A DNA stretch of 31,017 bases from Nemertoderma westbladi (taxonomy: Eukaryota > Xenacoelomorpha > Nemertodermatida > Nemertodermatidae). The notes under the pieces are model-generated. The model did no database searches. It was not told where the DNA came from and was given only the letters and a program-made list of their open reading frames with translations. A program made the position numbers and the translations under genes. Location of the stretch: contig JAUCBJ010006601.1 in NCBI GenBank assembly GCA_032718475.1, positions 1 to 31,017 of the forward strand, given 5' to 3'. This document shows, in pieces, positions 1 through 10,645 of this stretch (the first letter of the stretch is position 1; every line of letters begins with the position of its first letter).

Positions 1-560
1 GATTACCTGAATACTGTAGCAGTCTGGCAGTGTAAGTCAGTCTAATACTGGCTGACTGGGAAATACAGACAGGCAGAAATAATACGCGGTTTGCAGGTCT
101 GTCTGTCTGGCATCTGGTACCAGCCAGCCAGCAGGAGCAGACCAGGCAGCCACGGTACTGGCGACTGGTCAGCTGGTACCCTACCGTACAGCGTACTGCC
201 GTACAGCCGTACCGTCAGACCGTGGCCATTGCAGCATTGGTGTGGTACGACGTCTGTACTTAGTACAGTCAGACAGTAGTACGACTGGTACGTCTGTAGT
301 TGTGGTCTGGTGGTTGCTGCTGCCGGTCAGCCAGCATCAGGCTGGCAGGTGCAGCTGCAAACAGCTGAACAGGCATGTACGATGTACCAGTGTACCGGTA
401 CTGGCAGACTGGTACAGACTACAGACACAGACAGACACAGACTGACAGATATTTGGGGGTTTTACTTTTCAACGTATGCCGTAATGCCTGACTGCCGTAC
501 AGCCGTACGCCGTACGTATCCACGTATGTGCGTACGTATCCTGGTATCCACGTACTGACG
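1..560. repeat. Low-complexity CAGAC/GGTAC-rich tract
   Basis: The stretch is built from irregular repeats of short words such as CAGTC, CAGAC, CTGGTAC and CCGTAC, with little else. Three short ORFs cross it, but their translations simply reflect the repeats (rich in W, R, S, T and V) and match no family I know. Similar GTACCG and CGTATGC words recur at 5680-5800. I see no gene here; it is probably a degenerate microsatellite or minisatellite. Confidence 0.6.
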
Positions 561-902
561 TACCGTAAAATGGGATGGGGTTACTTTGCCCATTTTTACG
601 AAAGCATATGCTGATATGGCTGTATGGATGTTACATTGTGCAAAAACATGTCAACCACTATTACCAGCCAGACAGCACGAAATATTGTGAATTATGGTGC
701 ACTAGTAATTTTATTTTGTGAAAACATTCAGTCCAAGGGCATATAATAACATTTTTATAGTTTTTTAAAAATTTATGCTGTGCGCAAAGTAGCCCCAGGT
801 ATGGCTAACTTTGCCGACTAAATGAATTTACACTGTTTCAAGCACTTTTTGCTATAATTTGGCAATGAAAACCAGATAAAAGACCTAATTTAGCCCCATT
901 GA

Positions 903-2911
903 GGGGCTACTTTGCCCATAAAATGATTTTAAAAAATTAGCACCACCCCTTATCAAATTTCCTACATTCCTATAGAAATGCTATAAGAATTTATAAGCGA
1001 AAAAAATACATAAATCTAATTGAATAATGAGTCAATAACAGGTGAGTTTCTTTAATTGGTCTAGTATATTCTATTCTGAACCGAAAACTTTGTGGTTATA
1101 TTCTATAAAATTACATCATATAAGAATACAAGTTTATCTAACTAGATTGGCAATTTCTATTCTGAAAAATTGTAAAAGTATAAATGTTTTCAAATTAGAA
1201 TGGTAAATTTCTAATCTAAAATATTGCATAAGAATAAATTTATCTCTAACAAGACCGGCAATTTCTCAAATTAGACAGTAATTGTAAATTTCTGTTCTAA
1301 AAAATAGACAAATATACCTAACAAAACAATAGTTAATGATAAGATAATCATTATTAAGTGCCTCTAATTGGCCTAGTTCAGGTAGATATCCATATTCCAG
1401 TTGGCAATCGACCTACTTGGAGTCGCATCGTCACATACATCATTTTCCTAGTGTCACTTCATAGTGTCACTATAATCATCATATTCGAAGTTGTCGATAC
1501 TGATGTTGTCTGAATCCAAAATCGCAGCAATTGTGTTATCAGTCATGTCAGTGTCTGTGTCAGAGAAAGAATCCAAACTGTCGCTCTCTCCCTCAATCGC
1601 AGACTCGCTCTCTTGATGATAATTTCCGTTACGAATGATCCTTCTTCTTACTCCCATAGAGTGACCACGGCCCACTCCACGGGTATGTAAACTGTTACGG
1701 TTACACGGGTTAGGCTGGTTACGTTACGCTGGGTTAGATGGGTGCTATTGGCTGGAAGGAAGACAAACGAAATGTTATTGCGAAAACATTGATCTTTTAC
1801 CCCTTCACTAATGTGTGAACTAAGGTTATCACCAATGACCACCTTTTTCCCTTCAAGATGTTTTGCCCAGGGCAAGCAAATAGTCATAAACCACTCTTCA
1901 AATGCTATTTCATCAAACTGTCAAACCAACCACTGGCTGACTGGTAGTTCGAGCATATCGGGTCTTTGGGGGTCCTCCTTCGCACCAATTTTTCCATAAG
2001 TTTGTTGCCTTATACACTACGTAAATGGGCTGTAGTATACCATCGGCGCTTCCAGAAAACATTAGACTAATAGCTCCCTTGGAAAAGATCTGCACTCTGT
2101 CCGGATACTTAACCCCTCTCTTGAAAATTAACTTCTTCGATCCAGGATTGTCCGTGAAGTTTGTTTCATCGTAGTTAAGAATATTACTAATAGGCTAGGC
2201 ACCCCTTCCAGCTGTCCAGAGTATTCTTTAGATGTTCAACGTAAGCAATAATTTCCTCATGACCGATGGCAGCCCTGGCCCGTTTAATATTTAGGCATAG
2301 CCGCAATGACAATTGGTTTTTCTGACGTTCAATAAACAGCAATGCCCAATCCTGCAATCTTTGCCTGGCTGATTGTTCGTAAACTTATCCACAACCCTTC
2401 CACACCGATTTAGATAATTTTTAACTATTATTCATAAGTCCATTATATAGACAATGGCATGCCCCACTCGGCACATATTGCCAAGTGGTTTACTATTGCG
2501 GCCTCTTCATAATTCATCAAAATAACCGGGTGTCCCACAGTAGATTGGTGCTTTCCGCCCATTTTATTTACTAATGTTCTCCGCGGAATGTTGAATTTAG
2601 CCTCCGCTTCTCGACTGGTTAAGCCATTTTTCATCGCATCTAGAGCAATATTAAGCGTATTCTCCGAATAGTCTCGATATTTTCGACTTCCCAATTTAGG
2701 CCACCGTTGATGAATGATTAGTAGTAAAATCTGTCAGGCGCCAGGCGGTATAGTACAGTAGTAGAACGGTGTGCGTGCCTATCCGTAAATTACAAATATT
2801 TGCTGGGATAATATATATAAGGTAAATGTGCTGGTAGACTTGTTAAATAACATAGCGAAATAGGCAGAAAAATAAGTGCCAAGTGAAAAAAAAGCTGGGC
2901 AAAGTAGCCCC
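903..2911 (-). mobile_element. Degraded pogo/Tigger-like DNA transposon
   Basis: The 16-nt GGGGCTACTTTGCCCA at 903-918 is the exact reverse complement of TGGGCAAAGTAGCCCC at 2896-2911, and a broken transposase lies between them on the minus strand. A near-identical copy at 577-593 (GGGGTTACTTTGCCCAT) could be the true left end, and an inverted one lies near 788. The TA target duplication expected for pogo/Tigger elements is not evident at either candidate end. The exact boundaries are therefore uncertain; that it is a dead cut-and-paste element is well supported by the transposase remnant. Confidence 0.65.
1454..2694 (-). pseudogene. pogo/Tigger-like DDE transposase remnant
   Basis: Reading leftward on the minus strand, the 2694-2443 segment resembles the N-terminal psq/CENP-B-type helix-turn-helix of pogo/Tigger transposases (an IPRRTL recognition-helix signature, then EEAAIV and G-P-L-S). 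The catalytic domain follows in pieces: a YDETN motif with its Asp codon at 2168-2170, a GGP-T-R-Y region near 1950, and VVIGDNLSSH with its Asp at 1828-1830, followed by LPANSTHL. These match the first two carboxylates of DDE_1-type transposases. The third carboxylate region is replaced by a GGTTACG-rich stretch (about 1690-1745). A Ser/Asp-rich acidic tail (1675-1454) may be the original C-terminus. The pieces are in different frames with stops between them, so the gene is dead. Confidence 0.75.
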
Positions 2912-3261
2912 CATATTTTAAGAAATGGTCCAAGCTGACAAAAATTCCCATAAATATTTAACTTGCAATATTACTTGTATGTATAACCGCTCAAATTTTG
3001 CATGAATAAATGTAGAATCAAACTAATATAGCTATTGTTAAAATAAAATGCAGAAATACTTTTCACTTTTGCAAGACGTTTGCGACATAGGCCTAGATTT
3101 TGATGGATTTTTTTAGTGTAATTTCATCAAAATATTACATTGATTATATAGGCCTAAATGAAACCATACTGCATTTTCATATCATTCTCTTCACCAGAAA
3201 AAATTCCTCCCTAAATAATCCCTAAATGGAAATTGTTATAACTTAAAAACTAAAAGAGCTA
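2912..3261. other. AT-rich spacer, no gene
   Basis: This is AT-rich sequence without an ORF of note. TAGGCCTA words occur at about 3089 and 3152. I see nothing functional. Confidence 0.5.
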
Positions 3262-4235
3262 TTAAATACCACATGAGAGTAAAAACCCAAGCGATCATTT
3301 TGTGAACATCCAATGATATTGCCTGTTTTATAAATGCTTTAAAGTTGTTATGGGATGTTCTGTTTGATTGGTTGTTGTGTGATTTACTTGCTAATCTTGG
3401 CCAGTATTAAATGCACTAAATCAACAAGCGATCAATGTAACTTAGTAGTTTACATTTAAATATTAGCATTATGCCGGTAGCTCTACATGTACTCTCAGAC
3501 TCTAAAACACTTACCTATGACGCTATGAGTGATGTTTATTGCAGTGACTGACGTAATAATGAAAGAATGCAGGAATGTACTTAAGAATATAATACAATTG
3601 ATGGACTCTTGCTCTAGGTTCTAGGATAGAGGCCAGGCCTCTTTACAGCTTTAATCTTTGTAAAATACTGTCATATCGTACAATACAGCAGTAACTGGAC
3701 ATTTAATGTAGGTAAATAATACGTAATACAGTTATACATATGTTATGATATACAGTTATACGTAATACATTATTCTATCCATTATCCTGCCACAGCAACC
3801 TGCTCCTTTCCCCACTTAATGATTATCATTGCTAATTCGCCGGGATGTGCTTTTAATTCATCAAGATAGGTTTTCGAAAATCCCCCCCCCCCCCCCCCCC
3901 CCCTCCATCATGCCTCCTGTGAAACATATTGACTCCTACTGTATCTGTGTATATCTGTACACATTGATCAGTGCTTGTTGATTTAGTGTATTTAATACTG
4001 GCCAACATTAGCAAGTAAATCACATAACAACCAATCAAACAGAACATCCCATAACAACTTAAAGCATTTATAAAACAGGCAATATCATTGGATGTTCACA
4101 AAAGATTAGCAAGTAAATCACATAACAACCAATCAAACAGAACATCCCATAACAACTTAAAGCATTTATAAAACAGGCAATATCATTGGATGTTCACAAA
4201 ATGATCGCTTGGGTTTTTACTCTCATGTTTAAATA
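3262..4235. repeat. Fold-back repeat with a duplicated right arm
   Basis: The left arm (about 3262-3437) is the reverse complement of the right arm (about 3966-4235). For example, CCAAGCGATCATTTTGTGAA near 3288 is matched by an inverted copy near 4200. The right arm contains two tandem copies of a 98-bp unit (4008-4105 and 4106-4203) that look identical, while the left arm has one. The roughly 530-bp loop contains a poly-C run and no convincing gene. This could be a non-autonomous fold-back transposon. Confidence 0.75.
3882..3903. repeat. Poly-C tract
   Basis: A run of about 21 C residues sits in the loop of the 3262-4235 fold-back. On the opposite strand it encodes a meaningless poly-Gly stretch. 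Confidence 0.9.
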
Positions 4236-4343
4236 CCTAGCGGTTTTCAGATTTGGAAACACCATTCAGCCATTCAATGGTGCATTATACAGTTATAATA
4301 TATCATAAAAAAAATTCGACATATTTTTGACCAAAATGGTGTA

Positions 4344-4369
4344 CCCCCCCCCCCCCCCCCCCCCCCCCT
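4344..4369. repeat. Poly-C tract
   Basis: A run of about 25 C residues lies between the fold-back and the 3' end of the RTE-like fragment. Confidence 0.9.
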
Positions 4370-4381
4370 TAACTGCTTAAA

Positions 4382-5275
4382 GGGATAGATAGATAGATCG
4401 ATTTATTTATACATTATGTAAAAACAATAACAAATCGGCCTACACCAAACAATGTACCGGTATAAAGGTAGGCTATTGTCCAACATAACATATAGGATTA
4501 CCCCTAAAGCTTTGCAGCTTATTTCCAAGGGGGTCCTTTATGTTACTTCAGTACTTGGTTACAAATACAATATTACACTACGCTAACCTAAAACCAATAT
4601 AAAACGTTATTCAGTTATTACACTATGTACATGTGACATGTACAACTTTACCGAGAGCGTGACAATGTCCGACTCAACTACTAGGATCGGCATGCTGCAT
4701 TGCAGCTGCATTTTTAAGAATGCTGTGCCGGCTTGTCAACAAAATTGCACCGCCACAACTCCCTATCACCCATGACATTTGCTAGATCATCCGCATCTTT
4801 AAGGCCAGTGTCCTTTAAGATGCGTCTCAAGAAAGTCATGGGCTGTCCTCCATGCTTATTCACTCCATGAGGCTGCCAAAGTACAAGATTATGCACTGGC
4901 TGGTCCTCACGGCGAAAGCAATGTCCTGCAAAGCGGAGGCGATTTTGTTCTAGTGTCAAGCTTGGGGGAACCAATGAGACACCTCCAATGTTATATAGTG
5001 TCTGGTTGGAGATGTGTGCATTGTACTTGACACAATGAACCCGGCGTAGCATTCTTGTGAATGTGCCATCCAGAGATTTGGTGTCCTCAGCAGTTAGAGC
5101 TAGAGCCCAGCATGGACTCCCAGTAGAGGAGTACTGGAACTACTGCTGCTCTAAATAATCGGACCTTAAGTTTCCGATTAATTCTCGGTGACTTCCAAAT
5201 CCTGGAAAGCCTATTCAAGGCTGCCCATGCCTTTCCCTTAAACGTATTCGAAGGTCCTCACGGGCCTCACCTGAC
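4382..5275 (-). mobile_element. 5'-truncated RTE-like non-LTR retrotransposon
   Basis: On the minus strand the order is coding remnant (about 5275-4714), 3' untranslated region and a short tandem tail of GATA/TATC units (4385-4400). A 3' end of short tandem repeats instead of a plain poly-A is typical of RTE-clade elements. The 5' end is missing, as usual for these insertions. The element has no LTRs and lies next to the 3262-4235 fold-back. The family assignment rests on the RT C-terminal signature and the tail, so RTE is likely but other non-LTR clades are possible. Confidence 0.7.
4714..5275 (-). pseudogene. C-terminal end of a non-LTR reverse transcriptase
   Basis: The longest open part (5052-4714, 112 codons) contains a RLRFAGHCFRR motif and the LWQPHG and GGQPMTFLRRI segments. 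These match the region after the RT palm in RTE-like polyproteins, where R-FAGH-R is followed by a G(R/Q)P stretch. The open frame continues upstream to about 5100 with a LDGTFTRMLRR segment. Further upstream, in a shifted frame (about 5240-5115), come KAWAALNRL and RAAVVPVLLY, also typical of this region. At least one frameshift lies near 5100-5125. The endonuclease and the catalytic RT core are absent. Confidence 0.75.
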
Positions 5276-5633
5276 TTCCGGATCCGTCCGACTCAACGAT
5301 AAAGATGTAATGCAGTAATGTACAGAACAATTTATTATAAAACGTAATTACAGTATAAATAGTAAATAATTAATAAACTAATAACTTACTGTCAGACAGA
5401 CTGTAGGACTATTGTACCTATTTTTACATTGCACACGGAGGATTATAGTCATTGTCTGATTGTAGTCAGGTAGTTGTAGACAGTCAATGGAAGTGGGAAG
5501 ACCAATCAAATATTACCTTTTTACCCATTTACCTTTATAATACTGTAATATGACCTTAATACTGTAATAACTGCCACATGAACAATATTTTTTCTAAAAA
5601 TTATAGTTAGGCCTAAATGAGAAGTGAAAAGTT

Positions 5634-5667
5634 TGGGCAAAGTAACCCCACCGGGCAAAGTAACCCC
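5634..5667. repeat. Two tandem GGGCAAAGTAACCCC motifs
   Basis: TGGGCAAAGTAACCCC (5634-5649) and GGGCAAAGTAACCCC (5653-5667) are inverted copies of the motif at 577-593. The similarity extends outward: GTACCGTAAAATGGG at the left and CAGTTTATGGTACC at the right are roughly reverse-complementary. Together they could be the outer ends of a larger composite of about 5.1 kb that encloses the transposon, the fold-back and the RTE-like fragment. Confidence 0.55.
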
Positions 5668-5755
5668 AGTTTATGGTACCGGCTGACCGGTATCTATACA
5701 TTACAGCATTACAGCATTACATTGAGCGATTTCACATACCGGCCCGGCACCGGTA

Positions 5756-5796
5756 CGCGTATGCATGGCATACGCGTATGCATGGCATACGCTGAT
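5756..5796. repeat. 17-bp direct repeat CGCGTATGCATGGCATA
   Basis: Two exact copies of a 17-bp unit start at 5756 and 5773, followed by a partial third. The unit contains the palindromes ATGCAT and, at the junctions, ACGCGT. The preceding 5703-5722 segment has three ATTACAGC-like units. Confidence 0.75.
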
Positions 5797-5839
5797 ATGC
5801 ATAGGGTAGGCGAATACTGTTCAGCTGTTTCCTGATTGG

Positions 5840-7410
5840 TCCAGATGATTAGGCCTATTATGTTATTGTCAAATCAACAGTGTCTCTGTCAGTCTGTGGC
5901 TGTAGGCCTATTATTACAGTACCGTGGTGTTTTGCATTACCAGATTACAGCATTAGTCTGTGTCTGTCAGGCAGTATAATTATTGCTCAGTCAGGTAAGT
6001 CTGGTAGTAGTACAACAGTAGTAGGTCAGATGAGCTTCGTTAGGCTCACCCGTCCCTTAATTCCAACTCTTTTACGACCTTTTTTTATTCCAACCGCTTG
6101 GAGGAGTGCGGTTCATTCTTAGTTAGATGCTTGAACACACTTGAAATAATTTAAAACATATCTCCGGGTAATTAACTTATTAAATTATTTATTTGTATAT
6201 ATATATATATTAGGTAGTATTAATCATACTTAAATACGCGTTTGAGCCTTTGTTTAAATATTATTTTCTTGGACGATTGTTGCGACTCTTAGCCCACTGC
6301 CCAATTTCACACAAATTAATTAAAGCTTATATTTGTCCCGGTATTTTGCCTGTCGGTTAATGTACCGCATTTTAATATTATCCGTCCATTTGCATTTGGC
6401 TATTGTTTTGTTTGCTTTTGTTACATTGTTTTCCGTTGTTACGTCTCTTCTTGTCAGTTGCTTGTGGCTATTTACTGGTAATTTTTATCGTCAATAAACT
6501 TAATAATAATAATAAAATCAGTATTGTCAGTGTCAGTTAGTCAGCGATGTGTCATTGTTGCTTGAGAATGTACAGAGATACATGCACATAGCAGCATAGA
6601 ATGTGATGCCTTGTTGTCCAGATTCTCCTGTCTAACTGTCTGAATTTGCTGATTTGTGTTCAGTCTTTTTGTGCTAATCATTGTCATCATATAATGCTGT
6701 CTGGCTGTGCAGTGCAGCTGTGCTGCATAAAAACACATATAAATAAAAGCAGAGTGCAAGCACAAGGAAAAATAAATATTTTAAATAATTATTTAAAGCA
6801 ATTATTTTAAACGATTATTTTAATTATTTAAAATAAAAAAATAATTCGAATAGGATATTCTAATAACTACCGGTAGGAAATTCATAATTAACAGAACGAA
6901 TATAAAACTGCACCAACTTCCCACCACCTATCAGAACAATACAATTTGCAATTAAAAATATAAACAATACAATTAAATAATGTTGCGCCGGGGATTAATA
7001 TCGGTCTGCGAGGTCATTATCCCGCAGCCTATATGGAATATTGACAAAAAGCGCGCCACACGGGTTCTAGTTAAACGAAAAGCGCGCCAGCCACTGAGCC
7101 ATGATATTCAATGTGCGCCAATCCAATGCAACCATTGACCATGAAATTTTGCAATTATCAGATTATTGTAATCATTTATCAGTTGATACTGCAGTTGGCC
7201 TACAGTATTTTAACATTAAAATGCGAGCACAGCGAGCAAGAAATTTTGCAGAAATGTAAACATTAATACACGTTCGTGGGGCCTTCGCGCAGCACGAGGC
7301 CCAGTTATTAGATCAAATTAAAATTGAGCGACTGTATCACAAAATCAGGTTTTGAGAAATTTACCCACACCACCAATCAATCAAAGAAAGGCGGACAGTA
7401 CGTGTTCACC
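5840..7410. other. AT-rich intergenic DNA, no gene recognised
   Basis: No ORF here has recognisable content. Visible items are a TA dinucleotide run near 6197-6212, a TAA/AAT run at about 6500-6516 just after AATAAAC that could be the 3' tail of an old non-LTR insertion, two copies of AAAGCGCGCCA (about 7048 and 7079), and a GCGAGCACAGCGAGC motif near 7222 of the sort seen in dispersed invertebrate repeats. A poly-C run follows at about 7421-7434. Confidence 0.45.
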
Positions 7411-7514
7411 CCTTTTAATCCCCCCCCCCCCCCCACCCTTCCCAACCACCAATACATAACCGGGACATCTACCACCCACGGAAGGGTAGCACGAACTTAT
7501 TTCCAATCGCACGT

Positions 7515-7820
7515 TAAATATGCAAAGCCAGGTGGTTTATAGGAATATAATAAACGCAGTACTCGTTTTCATTATAAGCCCCTTTGCGTTCGTCCTGTTT
7601 TGTATTTAAATATATTTCTTAAACGCAGGCTAGGACGATCTTTATAATAATAATAACTAGGGATGCGATCAATATGTGAAGCCAGGTGGTTTATATAACA
7701 ATTTAGTCAACGCAGTACTCGTCTTCATTATATGCCTCGTTGCGCTCGTCGCTTGTCCTGTTTTGTCATAAAATATTTTTCCTAAACGCGGACTGACGAT
7801 CTTTATACAGTTATAACTAT
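7515..7820. repeat. Tandem duplication of a ~157-bp unit
   Basis: Copy 1 (about 7518-7670) and copy 2 (about 7675-7820) share AAGCCAGGTGGTTTATA, ACGCAGTACTCGT and a GACGATCTTTATA segment in the same order, with scattered differences and small indels. The copies are diverged, so the duplication is not recent. The minus-strand ORF over copy 2 has no recognisable content. Confidence 0.75.
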
Positions 7821-9820
7821 GCGAAGTTTCGAAACTGTGCGAGTAACTGTTGATACATCTATGTGGAGATGTGTGATATGTGGAGATGTGTGATACAACG
7901 CCAACGCATCTTATGCCGATGTAGTAATATGGGTATTGAAATAATATTAAATCAATGTACACTCTTAAAGCTGCAGCGAAAAAATGTAGCTAATTTCCTA
8001 GGTTACATATAAAATAATAATATTATTTTTAAGAACATTAATTTTACTACTTTGCAAAAATTCAATTAAAAAATAACCAGACATATACATTGTGGAATAA
8101 ACTATTTCAGAAGCCTACACAACAGCCATGCCATGGATTGTATTTATGTTATTATATCTGTCATTTACCTGAGTTAGCAATACAACACTTATAGTAGAGT
8201 CAATACAGGAAGGATGTTGGGATGTTGGATTTCAAGAATGATGTCTGGGCTGGAATAGCAATACTGGTTGCCTATTACAGTACAATTCCTCTCTGGTTAG
8301 TCTACAGCCACAACTCCAAGCCAGCTAGCTCCACACCAGCAGAGACTTGACCAATAATCATTCCCAGCAAATAGCTGCCTTACACACACATCATTCCATC
8401 GTACCAGCATGTTAGCCAATAAATGAGCAGTATTTAATGAGAGTCAATTTTTTATGACGTTTTAATTACTTTAGATCAATTAAAAACACAATTAATAAAG
8501 CAAATCACTTGAACTAATCAAAAACTATAATAGAATGGCGTATGTGGATTACATCTGTATAATTTTTAAGTATAATTATTTAAATCTTATACTGTAAAAC
8601 AATTAATTTCCTTTAAAAGGCAGGTTGAAAATGGTGTTTTTACCGTAATCAACTTAATTAACTAATTAACTGCTATTATCTTAGCTTCTCGAAGGCCACA
8701 CGGAAATTCTACTTGGAAAATTTCTAAACTTTTGCCAAACAACATGTGTACCAAGTTTGGATAGATTTCATCAAAGATTGGCTGAGTTATTAACGTTTAA
8801 AATTGGACGCGACAGAACGACAGAACGACAGGTTGATTAATGGTACCACTACGCTAAGGCTCACTCACTTCGTGGCTCGCCCCACATGACATGTTCCACA
8901 GATCTAGTAAACCACACAATCCACTGGTTTACGGGGCGGCGACAACGTACTGCAATGGTGTTTATGTTCTACAACATGGATTAACAAGCCATATACTGTA
9001 TAACAATATATACCTACAGATTTTAATAAACAGCACTGGAGAATAACTAGAATGATAACCTGCAACAACAGCAACCGAGAAGCCAATTGGCGGGGGTTAT
9101 TACACAGTTCCAATTTTGATTACTGTTTATTGTTATGTAGTACTCCCACACCTCTGATCCGTACATAAGTATAGGTAATATTAAACATTCGAATAGTCTG
9201 TATCGCAATTCGAATGTAACATTTGGGAAACAGTTAAGGTGCCTAAAAAGTGAAAACAGTGTTTCTGCGCCTTTTCGGCAAGCACCTTTTGGGCAGTTGA
9301 GAATTTCTCTGTGGTGGTAAAATCGATTCCCATTATATTACACTAGGACTAAATGCAGAAAATGTTGAATTGCAAAGTCTAAATGCAATGCGGCACGGCA
9401 GACCGGTGACTGGAAGGGCGGTAATATCAGCAGCAGAATCAGGCGATAATAATATTAGTTTAAGTTTATAATAGTTTAATAAACAGTCGAATAGGGCATG
9501 AGCCAGAGCCATGAGGAAGGTAATTCTGCTTTTGGAGTTGCACAAACTGAACATTAAATTATGTAAACTTTAAATATGAATACTATGTAAAACTGAAAGT
9601 AAAATTTAGAACCGGTATGTAAATAAAGTAATATTAATATAATTAAATTTAATAATATAAATAGGGCATTAAAGGAAGCAACTGCTTATAAAGCCCGCAA
9701 ATTCACAAGAATTTTTTTTTTAAGTCCACTTATTAATTAATACTATTTAACACTGAAACCGGTATGTAAATTAAGTAAACATTGATATACACCATGTCCC
9801 AGAATATAGTGTCGTAATTC
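7821..9820. other. AT-rich intergenic DNA, no gene recognised
   Basis: Small features only. A short direct repeat of TATGTGGAGATGTGTGA occurs at about 7859 and 7877. A segment at about 8750-8880 contains ACCAAGTTTGG, a GACAGAACGACAGAACGACAG run and GGCTCACTCACTTCGTGGC, and resembles dispersed repeat material. A loose inverted repeat around AAGGTGC lies at 9236-9290. The words ACCGGTATGTAAAT occur twice (about 9611 and 9759). None of the ORFs has convincing protein content. Confidence 0.45.
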
Positions 9821-10645
9821 AGTGACACGCCCCCCCCCCCCCCTAATTTTTCTACAAATCGTTTTGAGATTACATGAAATTTGAAACAGAGATAGTTTCA
9901 CCTCCCGACCACTGACTGGGTGAGCCAGAATTTTTATTTTTGCTTTCAATCTTTAGCTACAAGCGTTTAAAAAAAGTGTCTCCAGCGATATTACACCAGT
10001 TACACCGCAGTTATTCCTCTACCTTATAGCTGTTTGTTGGTACCAATGGAATGCTGGCAATACAAGGATTCAAAATATGTAACACAATTTGAACTTCGTT
10101 GAAAAATAGCTGAGATATGAGCGTTCAAATGTTGCATGGTTTTGCAACGACGCGAGGCTATTTTATTCTATTAATAAATAAACCATATTCTGGAACATTT
10201 TTTAAATGTATGAATAGCTACGTAATAGTATGATTAAAGATGTAATGCATTGTTGCCCAGCTACGTATTTGGATAAACAAAATATTCCAGATTATGATGC
10301 ATTTATTAAATAGAATAAAATAGCCTCGCGCAGGTGCAAAACGATGCAACATTTGAACGCCCATATCTCGGCTATTTTTCAACGAAATTCAAATTGCGTT
10401 ACATATTTGTAATCCTTGCAGGGCCAGCTTTCCATGGTAGAAGAATAACTGCGGTGTAACTGGTGTAATATCGCTGGAGACACCTTGTTTAAACGCTTGT
10501 AGCTAAAGATTGACAGCAAAAATAAAAATTCTGGCTCATCCAGTCAGTGGTCGGTCGGGAGGTGAAACTATCTCTGTTTCAAATTTCATGCAATCTCATT
10601 ACGATTTGTCAAAAAATTAGGGGGGGGGGGGGGGGGCGTGTCACT
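9821..10645. mobile_element. Fold-back (palindromic) element with poly-C/poly-G ends
   Basis: The left arm begins AGTGACACG followed by 14 C (9821-9843). The right arm ends with 17 G followed by CGTGTCACT (10620-10645), the exact inverse apart from tract length. The arms remain complementary inward for more than 300 bp, including an ACACCAGTTACACCGCAG segment near 9995 and its inverse near 10455, and a GCGAGGCTATTTTATTCTAT segment near 10152 and its inverse near 10310. Only about 100 bp in the middle is unpaired. No coding capacity is visible. Its right end coincides with the terminus of the giant inverted-repeat element. Confidence 0.85.

Noticed and set aside
91-558. Three short ORFs at the window start
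   Set aside because: They are translations of low-complexity CAGAC/GGTAC repeats.
3853-4047. Minus-strand ORF with a poly-Gly stretch
   Set aside because: It crosses the poly-C tract and the fold-back arm; the glycine run is the homopolymer.
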